The notes under the pieces were generated by a model, which was not told the DNA's origin, did no database searches, and saw nothing but the letters and a program-made list of their open reading frames with translations. Source: Acidovorax delafieldii (GTDB lineage Bacteria > Pseudomonadota > Gammaproteobacteria > Burkholderiales > Burkholderiaceae_C). From it: a stretch of 64,000 nt of DNA. The translations under genes and the position numbers were made by a program. Positions 26,947-36,122 of the stretch are shown piece after piece. Position 1 is the stretch's first letter, and each line of letters opens with the position of its first letter. The DNA lies in NCBI RefSeq assembly GCF_007993815.1, contig NZ_VJWE01000012.1, positions 62,001 to 126,000 of the forward strand, written 5' to 3'.

Positions 26947-27438
26947 ATGAACCCCAAGAATCTGATCGACCGTCCCGCCCATCGCGTTGCGAGCATTCTG
27001 GCCGTGAGCGCCCTGGCCCTGGGCCTGGCCGCCTGCAACAAGACCGAAGAGCCCACCGTGGGCCAGCGACTGGACTCTGCCGTCGAAAAGACCGAACAAG
27101 CCGCAGCTGACGCCCGTGTGAAGGCTGAGGGCGCGATGCAGAACGCAGAGACCAAGATGGAGCAGGGCGCGGCCAATGCGGAAGCCACGGCCAAGCAGGC
27201 AGCCAACTCCGCCAAGGGCGTGATCGACGATGCCACCATCACCGCCCAGGTGAGCGCGGGCCTGGCCAAGGACCCCGACCTGAGCGCCGTCAAGATCAAT
27301 GTAGACACTGTCAACGGCAAGGTCACGCTCAACGGGCCCGCACCCTCCACGGTGGCCCGTGACCGCGCCGAGACCATTGCCAAGGGCGTGAGTGGCGTGA
27401 CCTCGGTGAACAACCAGCTGGTCGTGACGGCTGGTTAA
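26947..27438 (+). CDS. BON-domain lipoprotein
   Basis: 163 residues. The signal peptide ends in a lipobox (LGLAAC, Cys at about residue 29), so the protein is lipid-anchored in the envelope. An Ala/Glu/Lys-rich helical stretch with a heptad-like repeat (residues about 40-95) follows. Then comes one BON domain with the typical DDATITAQVSAGLAKD start and VNGKVTLNG core. Such proteins (OsmY, DolP relatives) bind phospholipid or protect the envelope in stress. AAGGAG is placed well upstream. Confidence 0.9.
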   Translation: MNPKNLIDRPAHRVASILAVSALALGLAACNKTEEPTVGQRLDSAVEKTEQAAADARVKAEGAMQNAETKMEQGAANAEATAKQAANSAKGVIDDATITAQVSAGLAKDPDLSAVKINVDTVNGKVTLNGPAPSTVARDRAETIAKGVSGVTSVNNQLVVTAG

Positions 27439-27447
27439 TGCCAACCT

Positions 27448-27481
27448 GCAGGGCTTGTGGTGCATGCATCCCAAGCCCTGC
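27448..27481 (+). terminator. 10-bp perfect hairpin after BON lipoprotein gene
   Basis: GCAGGGCTTG (27448-27457) pairs with CAAGCCCTGC (27472-27481) over a 14-nt loop, ten bases past the stop. There is no T-run, so termination is likely weak or Rho-aided. Confidence 0.5.
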
Positions 27482-27538
27482 GGTGTGATCGCCAAGCGAT
27501 CTGAGCGCCGCCCGGGTCACTCCGGACGGCGCGCTACC

Positions 27539-28777
27539 ATGGCTGGCATGAAAGACCACGACATTGATCTTGCCACCCATATCGTCCACCACGACTACCA
27601 GCCTCCCGCCGGGTTTGTAGCCCCCCAACCGGGGGTTTTCAAGGCCTCCACCGTCATCTTTCCCAGCGTTGCGGCCATGCGCTCGCGCGAGTGGAAAGAC
27701 AAAAGCGGCTACACCTACGGGCTGCACGGCACGCCCACGACCTTCATCCTCGAAGAGCGCCTGTGTGCGCTGGAGGGCGGTCTGCAGTGTGTGCTGGTGC
27801 CCAGTGGCTTGGCGGCCATTGCCAACGTGGGGCTGGCGCTCCTCAAGCCCGGCGATGAGGTGCTGATTCCCGACAACGCCTACGGGCCCGGCAAGGATCT
27901 GGCCAATGGCGAACTCGCCCGGTTCGGGATCACCCATGTGTTTTACGACCCTTTGGATCCGGCTGACCTGGCTGCCCGCATCACGCCGGCCACCCGTCTG
28001 GTCTGGCTGGAGGCGCCGGGCTCTGTCAGCATGGAGTTTCCGGACCTGTGCGAGCAGGTGCGCATTTGCCGCGATAGGGGCGTGACAACCGCGCTGGACA
28101 ACACCTGGGGCGCGGGCCTGGCGTTTGCGCCCTTTGACCTGACGGGCGACGGCAGCCTGGGGGTGGACATCTCGGCCCATGCGCTCACCAAGTATCCGAG
28201 CGGTGGAGGTGATGTGCTCATGGGCAGCGTGATCACGCGCGACCCGGGCCTGCACATGAAGATCAAGCTGACGCACATGCGGCTGGGACTGGGCGTGGGG
28301 GCCAACGACGCCGAGGCCGTGCTGCGTGCGCTGCCCAGCATCGGACTGCGCTATCGCGCCCACGATGACGCTGCCCGCCAGCTGGCGCGGTGGTTTCAGC
28401 AGCAACCCGTCATTGCGCAAGTGCTGCACCCCGCGCTGGAAGGCGCGCCCGGCCATGCGCACTGGAAGGCCCTGTGTGGTGCCGCTCACGGCGGGCAGGG
28501 GCTGGCAGCTGGCTTGTTCAGCGTGATGATCGACGCCCGGTACACGCAACAGCAGGTGGATGCCTTCTGCGACGGCTTGCGCTTGTTCAAGCTGGGCTAC
28601 AGCTGGGGCGGCCCCATGAGCCTGGTCGTCCCTTACAACATTGCCAGTATGCGCAGTCGGCCGCCCGCCCATTTGAAGCCTGGCACGCTGGTGCGGTTTT
28701 CGATCGGCCTGGAGGCTGTGGAGGACCTGCGGCGCGACCTGCAACAGGCGATGGAACGCGCCTTCACCCAGGGCTGA
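27539..28777 (+). CDS. PLP-dependent cystathionine beta-lyase-like enzyme
   Basis: 412 residues from the ATG at 27539; an ATG at 27548 (MKDHDIDL) is equally possible. It belongs to the Cys/Met metabolism PLP family. YTYGLHGTPT, the SGLAAI loop and the Schiff-base lysine in SAHALTKYPSGG are all present. Cystathionine beta-lyase cleaves cystathionine to homocysteine, pyruvate and ammonia in methionine synthesis. Related gamma-synthases and gamma-lyases cannot be excluded by motif alone, but the overall pattern fits MetC best. Confidence 0.85.
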   Translation: MAGMKDHDIDLATHIVHHDYQPPAGFVAPQPGVFKASTVIFPSVAAMRSREWKDKSGYTYGLHGTPTTFILEERLCALEGGLQCVLVPSGLAAIANVGLALLKPGDEVLIPDNAYGPGKDLANGELARFGITHVFYDPLDPADLAARITPATRLVWLEAPGSVSMEFPDLCEQVRICRDRGVTTALDNTWGAGLAFAPFDLTGDGSLGVDISAHALTKYPSGGGDVLMGSVITRDPGLHMKIKLTHMRLGLGVGANDAEAVLRALPSIGLRYRAHDDAARQLARWFQQQPVIAQVLHPALEGAPGHAHWKALCGAAHGGQGLAAGLFSVMIDARYTQQQVDAFCDGLRLFKLGYSWGGPMSLVVPYNIASMRSRPPAHLKPGTLVRFSIGLEAVEDLRRDLQQAMERAFTQG

Positions 28778-28881
28778 GCGGCCTCGGCAAGGGTCCGGCG
28801 CGGCCCACTGCCGCTGGATTTCGTGTGGGATACGGGCTTTCCTCAGTGGCGCAGCCGAACGGGCGGGCTTAGTGTGGCGGC

Positions 28882-29751
28882 ATGAACGCGACATCCTCCA
28901 AGCCTGCGCCGGACACCCTTGGCACCCCAGACACCTCCGAGGCCCGGCAGGCTGAGGCCATTGCCGACCGCGTGAAGGCCCAGACCGCCCAGCCCGTGCA
29001 GCTGCAGCCGTTGCGCGTGGCCGACCCCTTCCGGTGGCTGCGGCGCGGCCTGGACGATGTGCGCGCCGCGCCGGGCATTGCTGTTTTCTATGGCGTGTGC
29101 TTCTGGGTCATGGCGGGGGTGCTGGGCTGGGTGTTCCGCACGCGGCCTGAATACACCATGTCGCTCGCCAGTGGCTGTCTGCTGGTGGGGCCTTTTCTGG
29201 CCATGGGGCTTTACGACACCAGCCGTCGGCGCGAGGCGGGCCTGAAGCCGCAGCTGAGCGAATCCCTTACCTGCTGGGACAGCCACATGGGCAGCATGGG
29301 CATGCTGGTGCTGGTGCTGGTGGTGCTGGAGCTGCTTTGGGGCAGGGCCTCGCTGGTGGTGTTTGCCGTGTTCTTCAACACCGGCATGCCCTCGACCACC
29401 GGTGTGCTGCAGGCGGTGTTCAACCCGCAGAACTGGAGCTTTGTGGCGGTGTACACGGTGGTGGGCGGTGTGTTTGCGGCGCTGGTGTTTTCCACCTCCG
29501 TGGTGTCCATCCCCATGATTCTGGACCGCGACACCGACGCGCTGACTGCGGGCATCACCAGCATGCGTGTGGTGATTGAAAACCCCGGCGTGATGCTGCT
29601 GTGGGGCGCATTGATCACCCTCATCGTGGCCGTCTCGCTGTGGTTTTGGGGGGTGGGCCTGGTGCTGGCGGGGCCTGTGCTGGGCTTTGCCAGCTGGCAT
29701 GCGTACCGAGCTGCCGTCATTCCGCTGCAGCGCACCCCGGCAGGGGCCTGA
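28882..29751 (+). CDS. DUF2189 membrane protein
   Basis: 289 residues with about six membrane helices, first near GIAVFYGVCFWVMAGVLGW and last near VSLWFWGVGLVLAGPVLGF. Family marks include the cytoplasmic LRRGLDDVRAAP before the first helix and ASWHAYRAAV at the end. DUF2189 proteins often lie near respiratory oxidase genes but have no proven role. Here it stands alone between a MetC-like gene and a small basic protein gene. Confidence 0.82.
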   Translation: MNATSSKPAPDTLGTPDTSEARQAEAIADRVKAQTAQPVQLQPLRVADPFRWLRRGLDDVRAAPGIAVFYGVCFWVMAGVLGWVFRTRPEYTMSLASGCLLVGPFLAMGLYDTSRRREAGLKPQLSESLTCWDSHMGSMGMLVLVLVVLELLWGRASLVVFAVFFNTGMPSTTGVLQAVFNPQNWSFVAVYTVVGGVFAALVFSTSVVSIPMILDRDTDALTAGITSMRVVIENPGVMLLWGALITLIVAVSLWFWGVGLVLAGPVLGFASWHAYRAAVIPLQRTPAGA

Positions 29752-29798
29752 AAACCCCGTCCTGTTACAGTGAGTCTCAACTTCAGGAAGCAACTACC

Positions 29799-29978
29799 TT
29801 GGCAACACCCAACTACGGATACGAAAAACGCCAGCGCGAACTCGCCAAAAAACAAAAAAAGGAAGAGAAGCTGAGGGCCAAAACACAGCGCAGGCCGAAC
29901 GATCCGCATGGGGATGACCAGCCCGCTGACGACCAGCCAGCGGGCGCTGCAGGCCATCCCGAGCAGCCTGCAGGCTGA
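29799..29978 (+). CDS. Small basic hypothetical protein, TTG start
   Basis: 59 residues from a TTG at 29799 with AGGAAG 9 bp upstream; no ATG is in frame. The N-terminal half (ATPNYGYEKRQRELAKKQKKEE) is a Lys/Glu/Arg-rich helix. The rest is Asp/Pro/Ala-rich and probably disordered. I recognise this opening from conserved small proteins of betaproteobacteria without known function. It is easy to miss because of the start codon. Confidence 0.68.
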   Translation: MATPNYGYEKRQRELAKKQKKEEKLRAKTQRRPNDPHGDDQPADDQPAGAAGHPEQPAG

Positions 29979-30064
29979 GTGACCTGGCTGCGTCACAGGG
30001 GTCCGCTGCACCAATCGCCGCGCCCTGTGCATCTGCGGTCTCTGGCGGTCTGCAGCGTTGCAAA

Positions 30065-30112
30065 TACTCTTAATAGCTACGGCTATTGCTGCGTTTTGCG
30101 CCTGGCAGCCCC
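30065..30112 (-). repeat. Probable dispersed repeat copy between small gene and tesA-like gene
   Basis: On the minus strand GGGCTGCCAGGCGC is followed after a gap by TAGCTATT, partly matching the modules of the copy at 31581. It sits in the 181-bp region where a plus-strand and a minus-strand gene converge. This is the weakest of the ten matches. Confidence 0.4.
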
Positions 30113-30159
30113 TCCCGATCTGCAGCACACACTGATCGCTCGATGCGTGCAGCGAATCC

Positions 30160-30840
30160 CTAACGCAGCAGCTTTTTGAGCTCTGGCCACACGTTGGCCA
30201 GCATTTGCGGATGCGCTTCGGCGCGAGGGTGAATGCGGTCGGGCTGGAACAGGCGGGTCGGGTCCGGTCCGTCAGCCACACCCTTCAAGAAAAATGGCAC
30301 CACGGCCGCCTTGTGGGCCTGCGCCACGGTGGTGAATAGGCCCGCAAACTTGTTCGCGTAGTCGGTGCCATAGTTGGGCGGCACCTGCATGCCCACCAGC
30401 AAGACCCTGGCCCCGGCCTTTTGCGCCGCCTGGGTCATCCAGGCCAGGTTCTCTTCGGTGTTCTTGAGCGGCAGGCCGCGCAGGGCATCGTTGCCCCCCA
30501 ATTCAATCACCACATGGCTGGGCTTGTGCTGCGCGAGCAGTGCAGCCAGGCGCGAGCGGCCGCCCGAGGTGGTCTCGCCGCTCACGCTGGCATTGACCAC
30601 GGTGGCTGAGAGCTTGTCTTGCGCCAGTTGTTTTTCCAGCAGTGCCACCCAGCCCGTGCCCCGCGCCAGGCCGTATTCGGCGCTGAGCGAGTCCCCCAGC
30701 ACCAGAATCACCGAAGGGCGTTCGGCAGTCCCTGCCTTGGCGGCGGCCTGCGCAAAGGCCGTGGGCGCACAAAGCCCCACCACCAGGCCGATAGATGCGC
30801 TCAGGATAAAGTGGCGCCGTTGCTGCAGATTGCGAATCAA
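30160..30840 (-). CDS. SGNH-hydrolase arylesterase/thioesterase I (TesA-like)
   Basis: 226 residues from a TTG at 30838-30840, preceded by GAAAGG at a 9-bp spacing; no in-frame ATG fits. A signal peptide ends near the AFA motif at about residues 28-30, so the enzyme is periplasmic. All four SGNH blocks are there: GDSLS, the block II Gly in NASVSGETT, GGND, and DRIHP with the catalytic Asp/His. Such enzymes hydrolyse acyl-thioesters, aryl esters or lysophospholipids. It is divergent from an ABC ATPase gene, as tesA and ybbA are in Escherichia coli. Confidence 0.87.
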   Translation of the reverse strand: MIRNLQQRRHFILSASIGLVVGLCAPTAFAQAAAKAGTAERPSVILVLGDSLSAEYGLARGTGWVALLEKQLAQDKLSATVVNASVSGETTSGGRSRLAALLAQHKPSHVVIELGGNDALRGLPLKNTEENLAWMTQAAQKAGARVLLVGMQVPPNYGTDYANKFAGLFTTVAQAHKAAVVPFFLKGVADGPDPTRLFQPDRIHPRAEAHPQMLANVWPELKKLLR

Positions 30841-30855
30841 AGTAAAGAGCCTTTC

Positions 30856-31557
<702 letters not shown>

Positions 31558-31580
31558 GTGGTGGGTGGGGTTTTTGAGCG

Positions 31581-31633
31581 TTTTGGGCTGCAGGCGCTAG
31601 TGAAACATGCGCAAGCAGCTATGAATTTGATAG
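31581..31633 (+). repeat. Dispersed repeat copy between ABC ATPase gene and rlmB (reference copy)
   Basis: About 53 bp with modules GGGCTG, GGCGCTAGTG, CATGCGC, AGCTAT and TTTGATAG. I used it as the reference for the family because it holds every module. It fills most of the 117-bp gap between two genes on the same strand. Confidence 0.72.
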
Positions 31634-31674
31634 TGGTCTGAGGGAGTAGGCTGCGCCCAGCGGATAATCCCCCC

Positions 31675-32421
31675 ATGTCCAGCCCCAAAGTTCTCTTCGG
31701 CTTTCACGCCGTGGGCGTGCGTCTGAAGACCGCGCCGCAATCCATCATCGAGATTTACTACGAAGCCACGCGCCGCGATGCGCGCATGCGCCAGTTTCTC
31801 GACCGTGCCCGCGAGGCAGGTGCCCGCCTCATCGAAGCCGACAGCGTGCGCATTGCCAAGCTGGCGGGCAGCCATGGCCACCAGGGTGTGGCCGCGCGCG
31901 TCGAGCCCGTGGCGCAGGTCACCTCGCTCGATGAGCTGCTGGAAAACCTCGAAGCCGCAGGCATCGAGCAGCCCCTGCTGCTGGTGCTGGACGGCGTGAC
32001 CGACCCGCACAACCTGGGTGCCTGCCTGCGTGTGGCCGACGGCGCGGGTGCCCATGCGGTCATCGCCCCCAAGGACCACGCAGTGGGCATCAACGCCACC
32101 GTGGCCAAGGTGGCCAGCGGTGCGGCCGAGACCATGCCGTATTTCATGGTCACCAACCTCTCGCGCACCCTGAACGAACTCAAGGAGCGCAACATCTGGT
32201 GCATCGGCACCAGCGACGATGCGCCCAAGACCATTTATCAGGTGGACCTGAAAGGCCCCGTGGCCCTGGTGCTGGGCGCCGAGGGCGACGGCATGCGCCA
32301 GCTCACGCGCAAGACCTGCGATGAGCTGGTAAGCATCCCCATGAAGGGCGCGGTCGAGAGCCTGAACGTGTCCGTGGCCAGCGGCGTGTGCCTGTACGAG
32401 GCGCTGCGCCAGAGGACTTGA
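31675..32421 (+). CDS. rlmB: 23S rRNA (guanosine(2251)-2'-O)-methyltransferase
   Basis: 248 residues, the normal RlmB length. An N-terminal L30e-like RNA-binding domain ([12 protein letters not shown]) is followed by a SPOUT methyltransferase domain with the trefoil knot. Motifs are [24 protein letters not shown] and the closing [18 protein letters not shown]. It methylates G2251 in the peptidyl-transferase P-loop of 23S rRNA. The sirtuin gene follows after 34 bp and may be co-transcribed. Confidence 0.95.
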   Translation: MSSPKVLFGFHAVGVRLKTAPQSIIEIYYEATRRDARMRQFLDRAREAGARLIEADSVRIAKLAGSHGHQGVAARVEPVAQVTSLDELLENLEAAGIEQPLLLVLDGVTDPHNLGACLRVADGAGAHAVIAPKDHAVGINATVAKVASGAAETMPYFMVTNLSRTLNELKERNIWCIGTSDDAPKTIYQVDLKGPVALVLGAEGDGMRQLTRKTCDELVSIPMKGAVESLNVSVASGVCLYEALRQRT

Positions 32422-32455
32422 TCCTCGGCCCGCTGGCTCCACCGAGGAAGGCACC

Positions 32456-33181
32456 ATGCTGGACACCGTGAAAGCCTGGGTCCGGCAAAGCCAGCGCATC
32501 GCCGTGCTGACGGGCGCAGGGGTCAGCGCCGAATCTGGCGTGCCCACCTTCCGCGATGTGCAGACGGGCTACTGGGCGCAGTTCCGCCCCGAAGACATGG
32601 CGACCGAGGCAGGCTTTCGCGCCCACCCGCAGCGGGTATGGGACTGGTACCAGTACCGGCGCGACCTGCTGGCTGGCGTGTCGCCCAACGCAGGGCATCT
32701 GGCGCTGGCCGACTTTCAGCGCCGCTGCCCCGACTGCATCACCCTCATCACCCAGAACGTGGACGGGCTGCACCAGCGCGCGGGCAGCACCGGCGTGCTG
32801 TGCCTGCACGGCGACATTTTTCAGGACCGCTGGCTCGACACCCCGCGCAACTGCTGCTTCATCGACCACGCAGTGGCCGGCCACCCGCCGTACTGCGACC
32901 GCTGCGGCAACATGCTGCGTCCGGGCGTGGTGTGGTTTGGAGAGCCTTTGCCGCTGGCGACGTTGGAGGCCGCCGAACAGTCGGCCAACCAGTGCGACCT
33001 GATGCTGGTGGTGGGCACGGCCGGTGCGGTGTACCCCGCAGCGGGTCTGGCCCACCAGGCTCGGGCCGCCGGTGCCAGGGTGGTGGTGCTCAACCCCGCG
33101 CCCAGTGCGTTGGACGATGCAGCGCACGCGGTGCTGCGCGGCACGGCGGCGACGGTGCTGCCGCAGTTGCTGGGCGATTGA
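32456..33181 (+). CDS. NAD-dependent protein deacylase (Sir2 family)
   Basis: 241 residues, with AGGAAGG before the ATG. NAD-binding GAGVSAESG is at residues 20-28, TQNVDGLHQRAG follows, and the catalytic His is in CLHGDIF. Four cysteines for zinc are probable in NCCFIDH and YCDRCG. It removes acetyl or longer acyl groups from lysines, using NAD. I do not see the Tyr/Arg pair that would mark a desuccinylase with certainty, so the acyl preference is left open. Confidence 0.92.
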   Translation: MLDTVKAWVRQSQRIAVLTGAGVSAESGVPTFRDVQTGYWAQFRPEDMATEAGFRAHPQRVWDWYQYRRDLLAGVSPNAGHLALADFQRRCPDCITLITQNVDGLHQRAGSTGVLCLHGDIFQDRWLDTPRNCCFIDHAVAGHPPYCDRCGNMLRPGVVWFGEPLPLATLEAAEQSANQCDLMLVVGTAGAVYPAAGLAHQARAAGARVVVLNPAPSALDDAAHAVLRGTAATVLPQLLGD

Positions 33182-33370
33182 GCGGGTGTGCGTGGCGCAG
33201 GCGCTCAGCCCCGGGTTGCGCGGTGCTGCAGGGGGCGTTCACACGCTGTCGAATCCCGGTAGAAACCCTGATTTGACGTACTCCTGCCACCCTTTGTCGC
33301 ACAGCTGACAGGCGGGGAGGCGCTCTGGCCGGTAGCCTGCTCCACCTTTGTTTTATCTGCCCTGCACACC

Positions 33371-34537
33371 ATGAGCCGTCGCCACTTTCTTTTGCGTGCC
33401 ACCCAGGCCGTTGCCGCCACTGGCCTGCCCGCATGGGCCCACACCGCGATGGCGGCCGAGGAGGCGTTGACTGCGCGCTCCATTACCCTGGGCTGTTCCA
33501 TTGCCCTGACGGGCCCGCTCGGCCAGGCAGGCATCGAGCAGGTGGCGGGCATGAAGGCCGCGTTTGCCGAGGTGAATGCCGCTGGCGGCGTGTTGGGCCG
33601 CGAGATCCGCATGGAGGTCAAGGACGACGGCTACGTGGCTGCGCGCACGCTCAAGAACGTGACCGAGATGGTGGAGGCGCAGTCGGTGTTCGCACTGATC
33701 TCGCCCCTGGGCACGGCCAACACCGCGTCCATCCTGCCGCTCATCGAGTCCAAGGGCATCCCCACCGTGGGTCCGGTGACCGGCGCCACATCGCTGCGTG
33801 CAGCGGCCAACAAGCACGTGTTCTTCTTGCGCCCCAGCTACCGCGAAGAAACCCAGCGCCTGGTCAAGCAGATCGTGGACATGGGCCTCAAGCGCATTGC
33901 CGTGGTGTACCTGGACAACCCGTTTGGCAAAGAGGTGCTCAAGGACATGTCTGCGGCGCTGGACGAGATCAAGGTCGAGCGCGGCGGCGAGTTTGCGCTG
34001 GCGGTGGACGGCAAAAATGGCGCCGAGCTGGCCGACAAGGTGGCGGCAGAGCGCCCCGGTGCCGTGCTGCTGGCCACCACGGGCACGGCCAACACCGCGT
34101 TTGTGCAGGCTTTCCGTGCCAAGGCGCAGGGCGTGCCCCTGGCCGGCCTGTCTGTCACGGTGATCTCGTCGGAGTTGCCCAAGCTGGCCGCGTCCACGCG
34201 CGGGCTGGCGCTGGTGCAGGTGTTCCCGGATGCCAACTCGCAAAAATCGGTGGTGGTGCGCAAGTTCCAGAGCACCATGAAGGCCACGGGGGGTGATCCT
34301 GCGTTCTTGAACAGCGGCAGCGCGCTGGAAGGTTGGCTTAACGCCCAGATCATGATCGAAGGCTTGAAGAACGCAGGAAAGGAACCCACGCGCGAACGCC
34401 TGCGCGCCGGGCTGATGGCCATCCGGTCTCTGTCGTTTGGCGACTTCAACGTGGGCTTTGGCAACAAGGCGCCCTACATCGGCTCGGACGCCATCTACCT
34501 GGCGATCTACGCGGAGAACGGTCGCCGGATCAGCTAG
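33371..34537 (+). CDS. Periplasmic binding protein, branched-chain amino acid type (LivJ/K-like), orphan
   Basis: 388 residues. A twin-arginine-like signal (SRRHFLLRA) and an AMA cleavage site near residue 34 are followed by a type I periplasmic binding fold: CSIALTGPLGQ, an EVNAAGGVLGR helix and VKDDGY. It would capture small amino acids, amides or aromatic acids for an ABC importer. No permease or ATPase genes are near, so it is an orphan receptor. A strong intrinsic terminator follows, so it is a single-gene unit. Confidence 0.86.
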   Translation: MSRRHFLLRATQAVAATGLPAWAHTAMAAEEALTARSITLGCSIALTGPLGQAGIEQVAGMKAAFAEVNAAGGVLGREIRMEVKDDGYVAARTLKNVTEMVEAQSVFALISPLGTANTASILPLIESKGIPTVGPVTGATSLRAAANKHVFFLRPSYREETQRLVKQIVDMGLKRIAVVYLDNPFGKEVLKDMSAALDEIKVERGGEFALAVDGKNGAELADKVAAERPGAVLLATTGTANTAFVQAFRAKAQGVPLAGLSVTVISSELPKLAASTRGLALVQVFPDANSQKSVVVRKFQSTMKATGGDPAFLNSGSALEGWLNAQIMIEGLKNAGKEPTRERLRAGLMAIRSLSFGDFNVGFGNKAPYIGSDAIYLAIYAENGRRIS

Positions 34538-34593
34538 CGCGCAGATCGCGCCCTCCCGCTCAGCGGCAAGACCGACAGCCTCACAAGGTGCAA

Positions 34594-34622
34594 GGGCCAG
34601 CGCATGCGCTGGCCCCTTTTTT
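34594..34622 (+). terminator. Strong intrinsic terminator after binding-protein gene
   Basis: A perfect 22-bp palindrome (34594-34615, arms GGGCCAGCGCA/TGCGCTGGCCC) is followed by C and six T. It is 57 bp past the stop of the binding protein and is the clearest rho-independent terminator in the window. Confidence 0.88.
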
Positions 34623-34658
34623 GGTGGCACCGCCAGGTGAGGTGTCTCACCCCGTAGC

Positions 34659-35273
34659 TCAGACCAGCCCCAGCGCACCCAGCAGTGCACCGGCGCCCAG
34701 CATCCACAGCAGGTGCAGCTTGGTGCGCCAGACCAGCACCGTGGCTGTGGCGGTTAGCAGCCACAGTGGCCAGTCGGTGGTCCATTCGCCATGGGCGCGC
34801 GCCAGCACCCAGGACGTAGCCACCAGCAGGCCGATCACCACCGGGGCCATGCCTTGCTTGAACGCGCGCACGCCGCGCCGCTCGCGGTTGCGGTGGCCCC
34901 AGCGCGTGGCCGTCCAGGTCAGCAGGCTGCTGGGCAGCATCACGCCCAGCATGCACACCGCCATGCCCAGCGCGCCCAGCAGCCAGCCAGCCACACCGGG
35001 GCCGCCTGCGTTGATGCCCACGTTCCAGCCCAGCAGGGCGATGAACAGCACGTTGGGGCCCGGTGCGGCCTGGGCGATGGCGATGGAGGCGTTGAACTGC
35101 GGGTCGGTCAGCCACGCCTGGCGTTCGACCAGAAAGCGGTGCATGTCGGGCGCGGTGGCAATGGCGCCACCCACAGCCAGCAGCGACAGCGACAGGTAAT
35201 ACAGGAACAGGTTGAACCAGTCGCCGATGCTCAGGGCCATCAGCGGCGCGGTGAGGGAGGCGGTGCTGCTCAT
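34659..35273 (-). CDS. Chromate transporter, short-chain half (CHR family), second of pair
   Basis: 204 residues from the ATG at 35271-35273, with about six membrane helices. The CHR-domain mark AQAAPGPNVLFIALLGW is present (family pattern PGPN). It is one of two half-size proteins encoded in tandem that should together equal one two-domain ChrA. It overlaps the gene before it by 4 bp (ATGA, 35270-35273). Members expel chromate or act as other anion exchangers; real chromate transport is not shown by sequence alone. Confidence 0.87.
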   Translation of the reverse strand: MSSTASLTAPLMALSIGDWFNLFLYYLSLSLLAVGGAIATAPDMHRFLVERQAWLTDPQFNASIAIAQAAPGPNVLFIALLGWNVGINAGGPGVAGWLLGALGMAVCMLGVMLPSSLLTWTATRWGHRNRERRGVRAFKQGMAPVVIGLLVATSWVLARAHGEWTTDWPLWLLTATATVLVWRTKLHLLWMLGAGALLGALGLV

Positions 35274-35866
35274 GGTGCGAGCTTTCTCCAGGTCAGCAGG
35301 CAGGCGGCCCCGCCGATCACCGGCAGGATCCAGAAGAGCGGCCAGCGCAGCCAGGCCATGGCCACGATGGTCAGCGCCGTGATGGCCAGGCACAGGGGGC
35401 GGCCGAGCGGATGGTTGCGGATGGAGACAAACAGCTTGATACCCACCCCGGCAATCAGGCCTGCCGCCACGGCCCCCATGCCACGCAGCGCGCCTGCCAC
35501 GGCCGGTTGGGCAGAGAACTGCGCATACACCACCGCCAGCGCCAGCACCAGCATCAGCGGAAACGTCAGCATGCCCGCCAGCGCTGCAAACGCGCCGCGC
35601 AGGCCAAAGTAGCGGTCCCCGATCATGATGCTGAGGTTGACCACGTTGGGGCCCGGCATGATCTGCGCCACGGCCCAGTCTTCGACAAACTCTTCGTTCG
35701 TCATCCAGCGTTTTTTCTCCACCAGTTCGCGCTGCACGACCGCCAGAACACCACCAAAACCCTGCAGCGCCAGCCAGGTGAAGGACCAGAACAGATCGGT
35801 CGGGTTGCGGGGCTGCGGGCGCGCAGGCGTTTCGGTGGGGGGGGGTGAGGCGGTGGCGGGTGCCAT
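35270..35866 (-). CDS. Chromate transporter, short-chain half (CHR family), first of pair
   Basis: 198 residues from the ATG at 35864-35866 (MAPATASPPP). A longer start at 35911 would put a dispersed repeat copy inside the coding region and is less likely. After a Pro-rich tail comes WLALQGFGGV and then the CHR motif AQIMPGPNVVNLSIMIG, with about six helices. It pairs with the downstream half through the 4-bp overlap. The two probably insert in opposite orientation to form a heterodimer, as in other short-chain CHR pairs. Confidence 0.86.
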   Translation of the reverse strand: MAPATASPPPTETPARPQPRNPTDLFWSFTWLALQGFGGVLAVVQRELVEKKRWMTNEEFVEDWAVAQIMPGPNVVNLSIMIGDRYFGLRGAFAALAGMLTFPLMLVLALAVVYAQFSAQPAVAGALRGMGAVAAGLIAGVGIKLFVSIRNHPLGRPLCLAITALTIVAMAWLRWPLFWILPVIGGAACLLTWRKLAP

Positions 35867-35884
35867 GGGTGCTAGATTCAGTGA

Positions 35885-35936
35885 AAAGTGGCTGATGCGC
35901 CGGTAATTCATGCCTTGATAGCTATCATTGTGATAG
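35885..35936 (+). repeat. Dispersed repeat copy upstream of the CHR pair
   Basis: It shows GTGGCTG, TGCGCCGGT, CATGCC, TAGCTATC and TGATAG in the reference order. TGATAGCTATCA inside it is a perfect 12-bp palindrome. It lies between the divergent CHR and FAH-family genes, 19 bp from the preferred CHR start. Confidence 0.65.
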
Positions 35937-36122
35937 CTGTTCGGTGATGCGGCGGCCCCCGTGATGTTACGCGCGCATGAGGCGGTGCGCTGGCGTCGGG
36001 GCGTCGTCATCGGGCAAGCCCGGGGCGGCCATTGGTGCACGCGCGCAAGGCGGTGTGCCGCTATGCTGCCGGGTGGTACGCCCCCCGGGCCCTGGATTCA
36101 TCCATAGAGACAAGGACACCCC

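Noticed and set aside
35867-35911. Longer start of the first CHR protein at 35911
   Set aside because: It would place a dispersed repeat copy in the N-terminus and lacks a ribosome site; the ATG at 35866 gives the normal N-terminus of the family.
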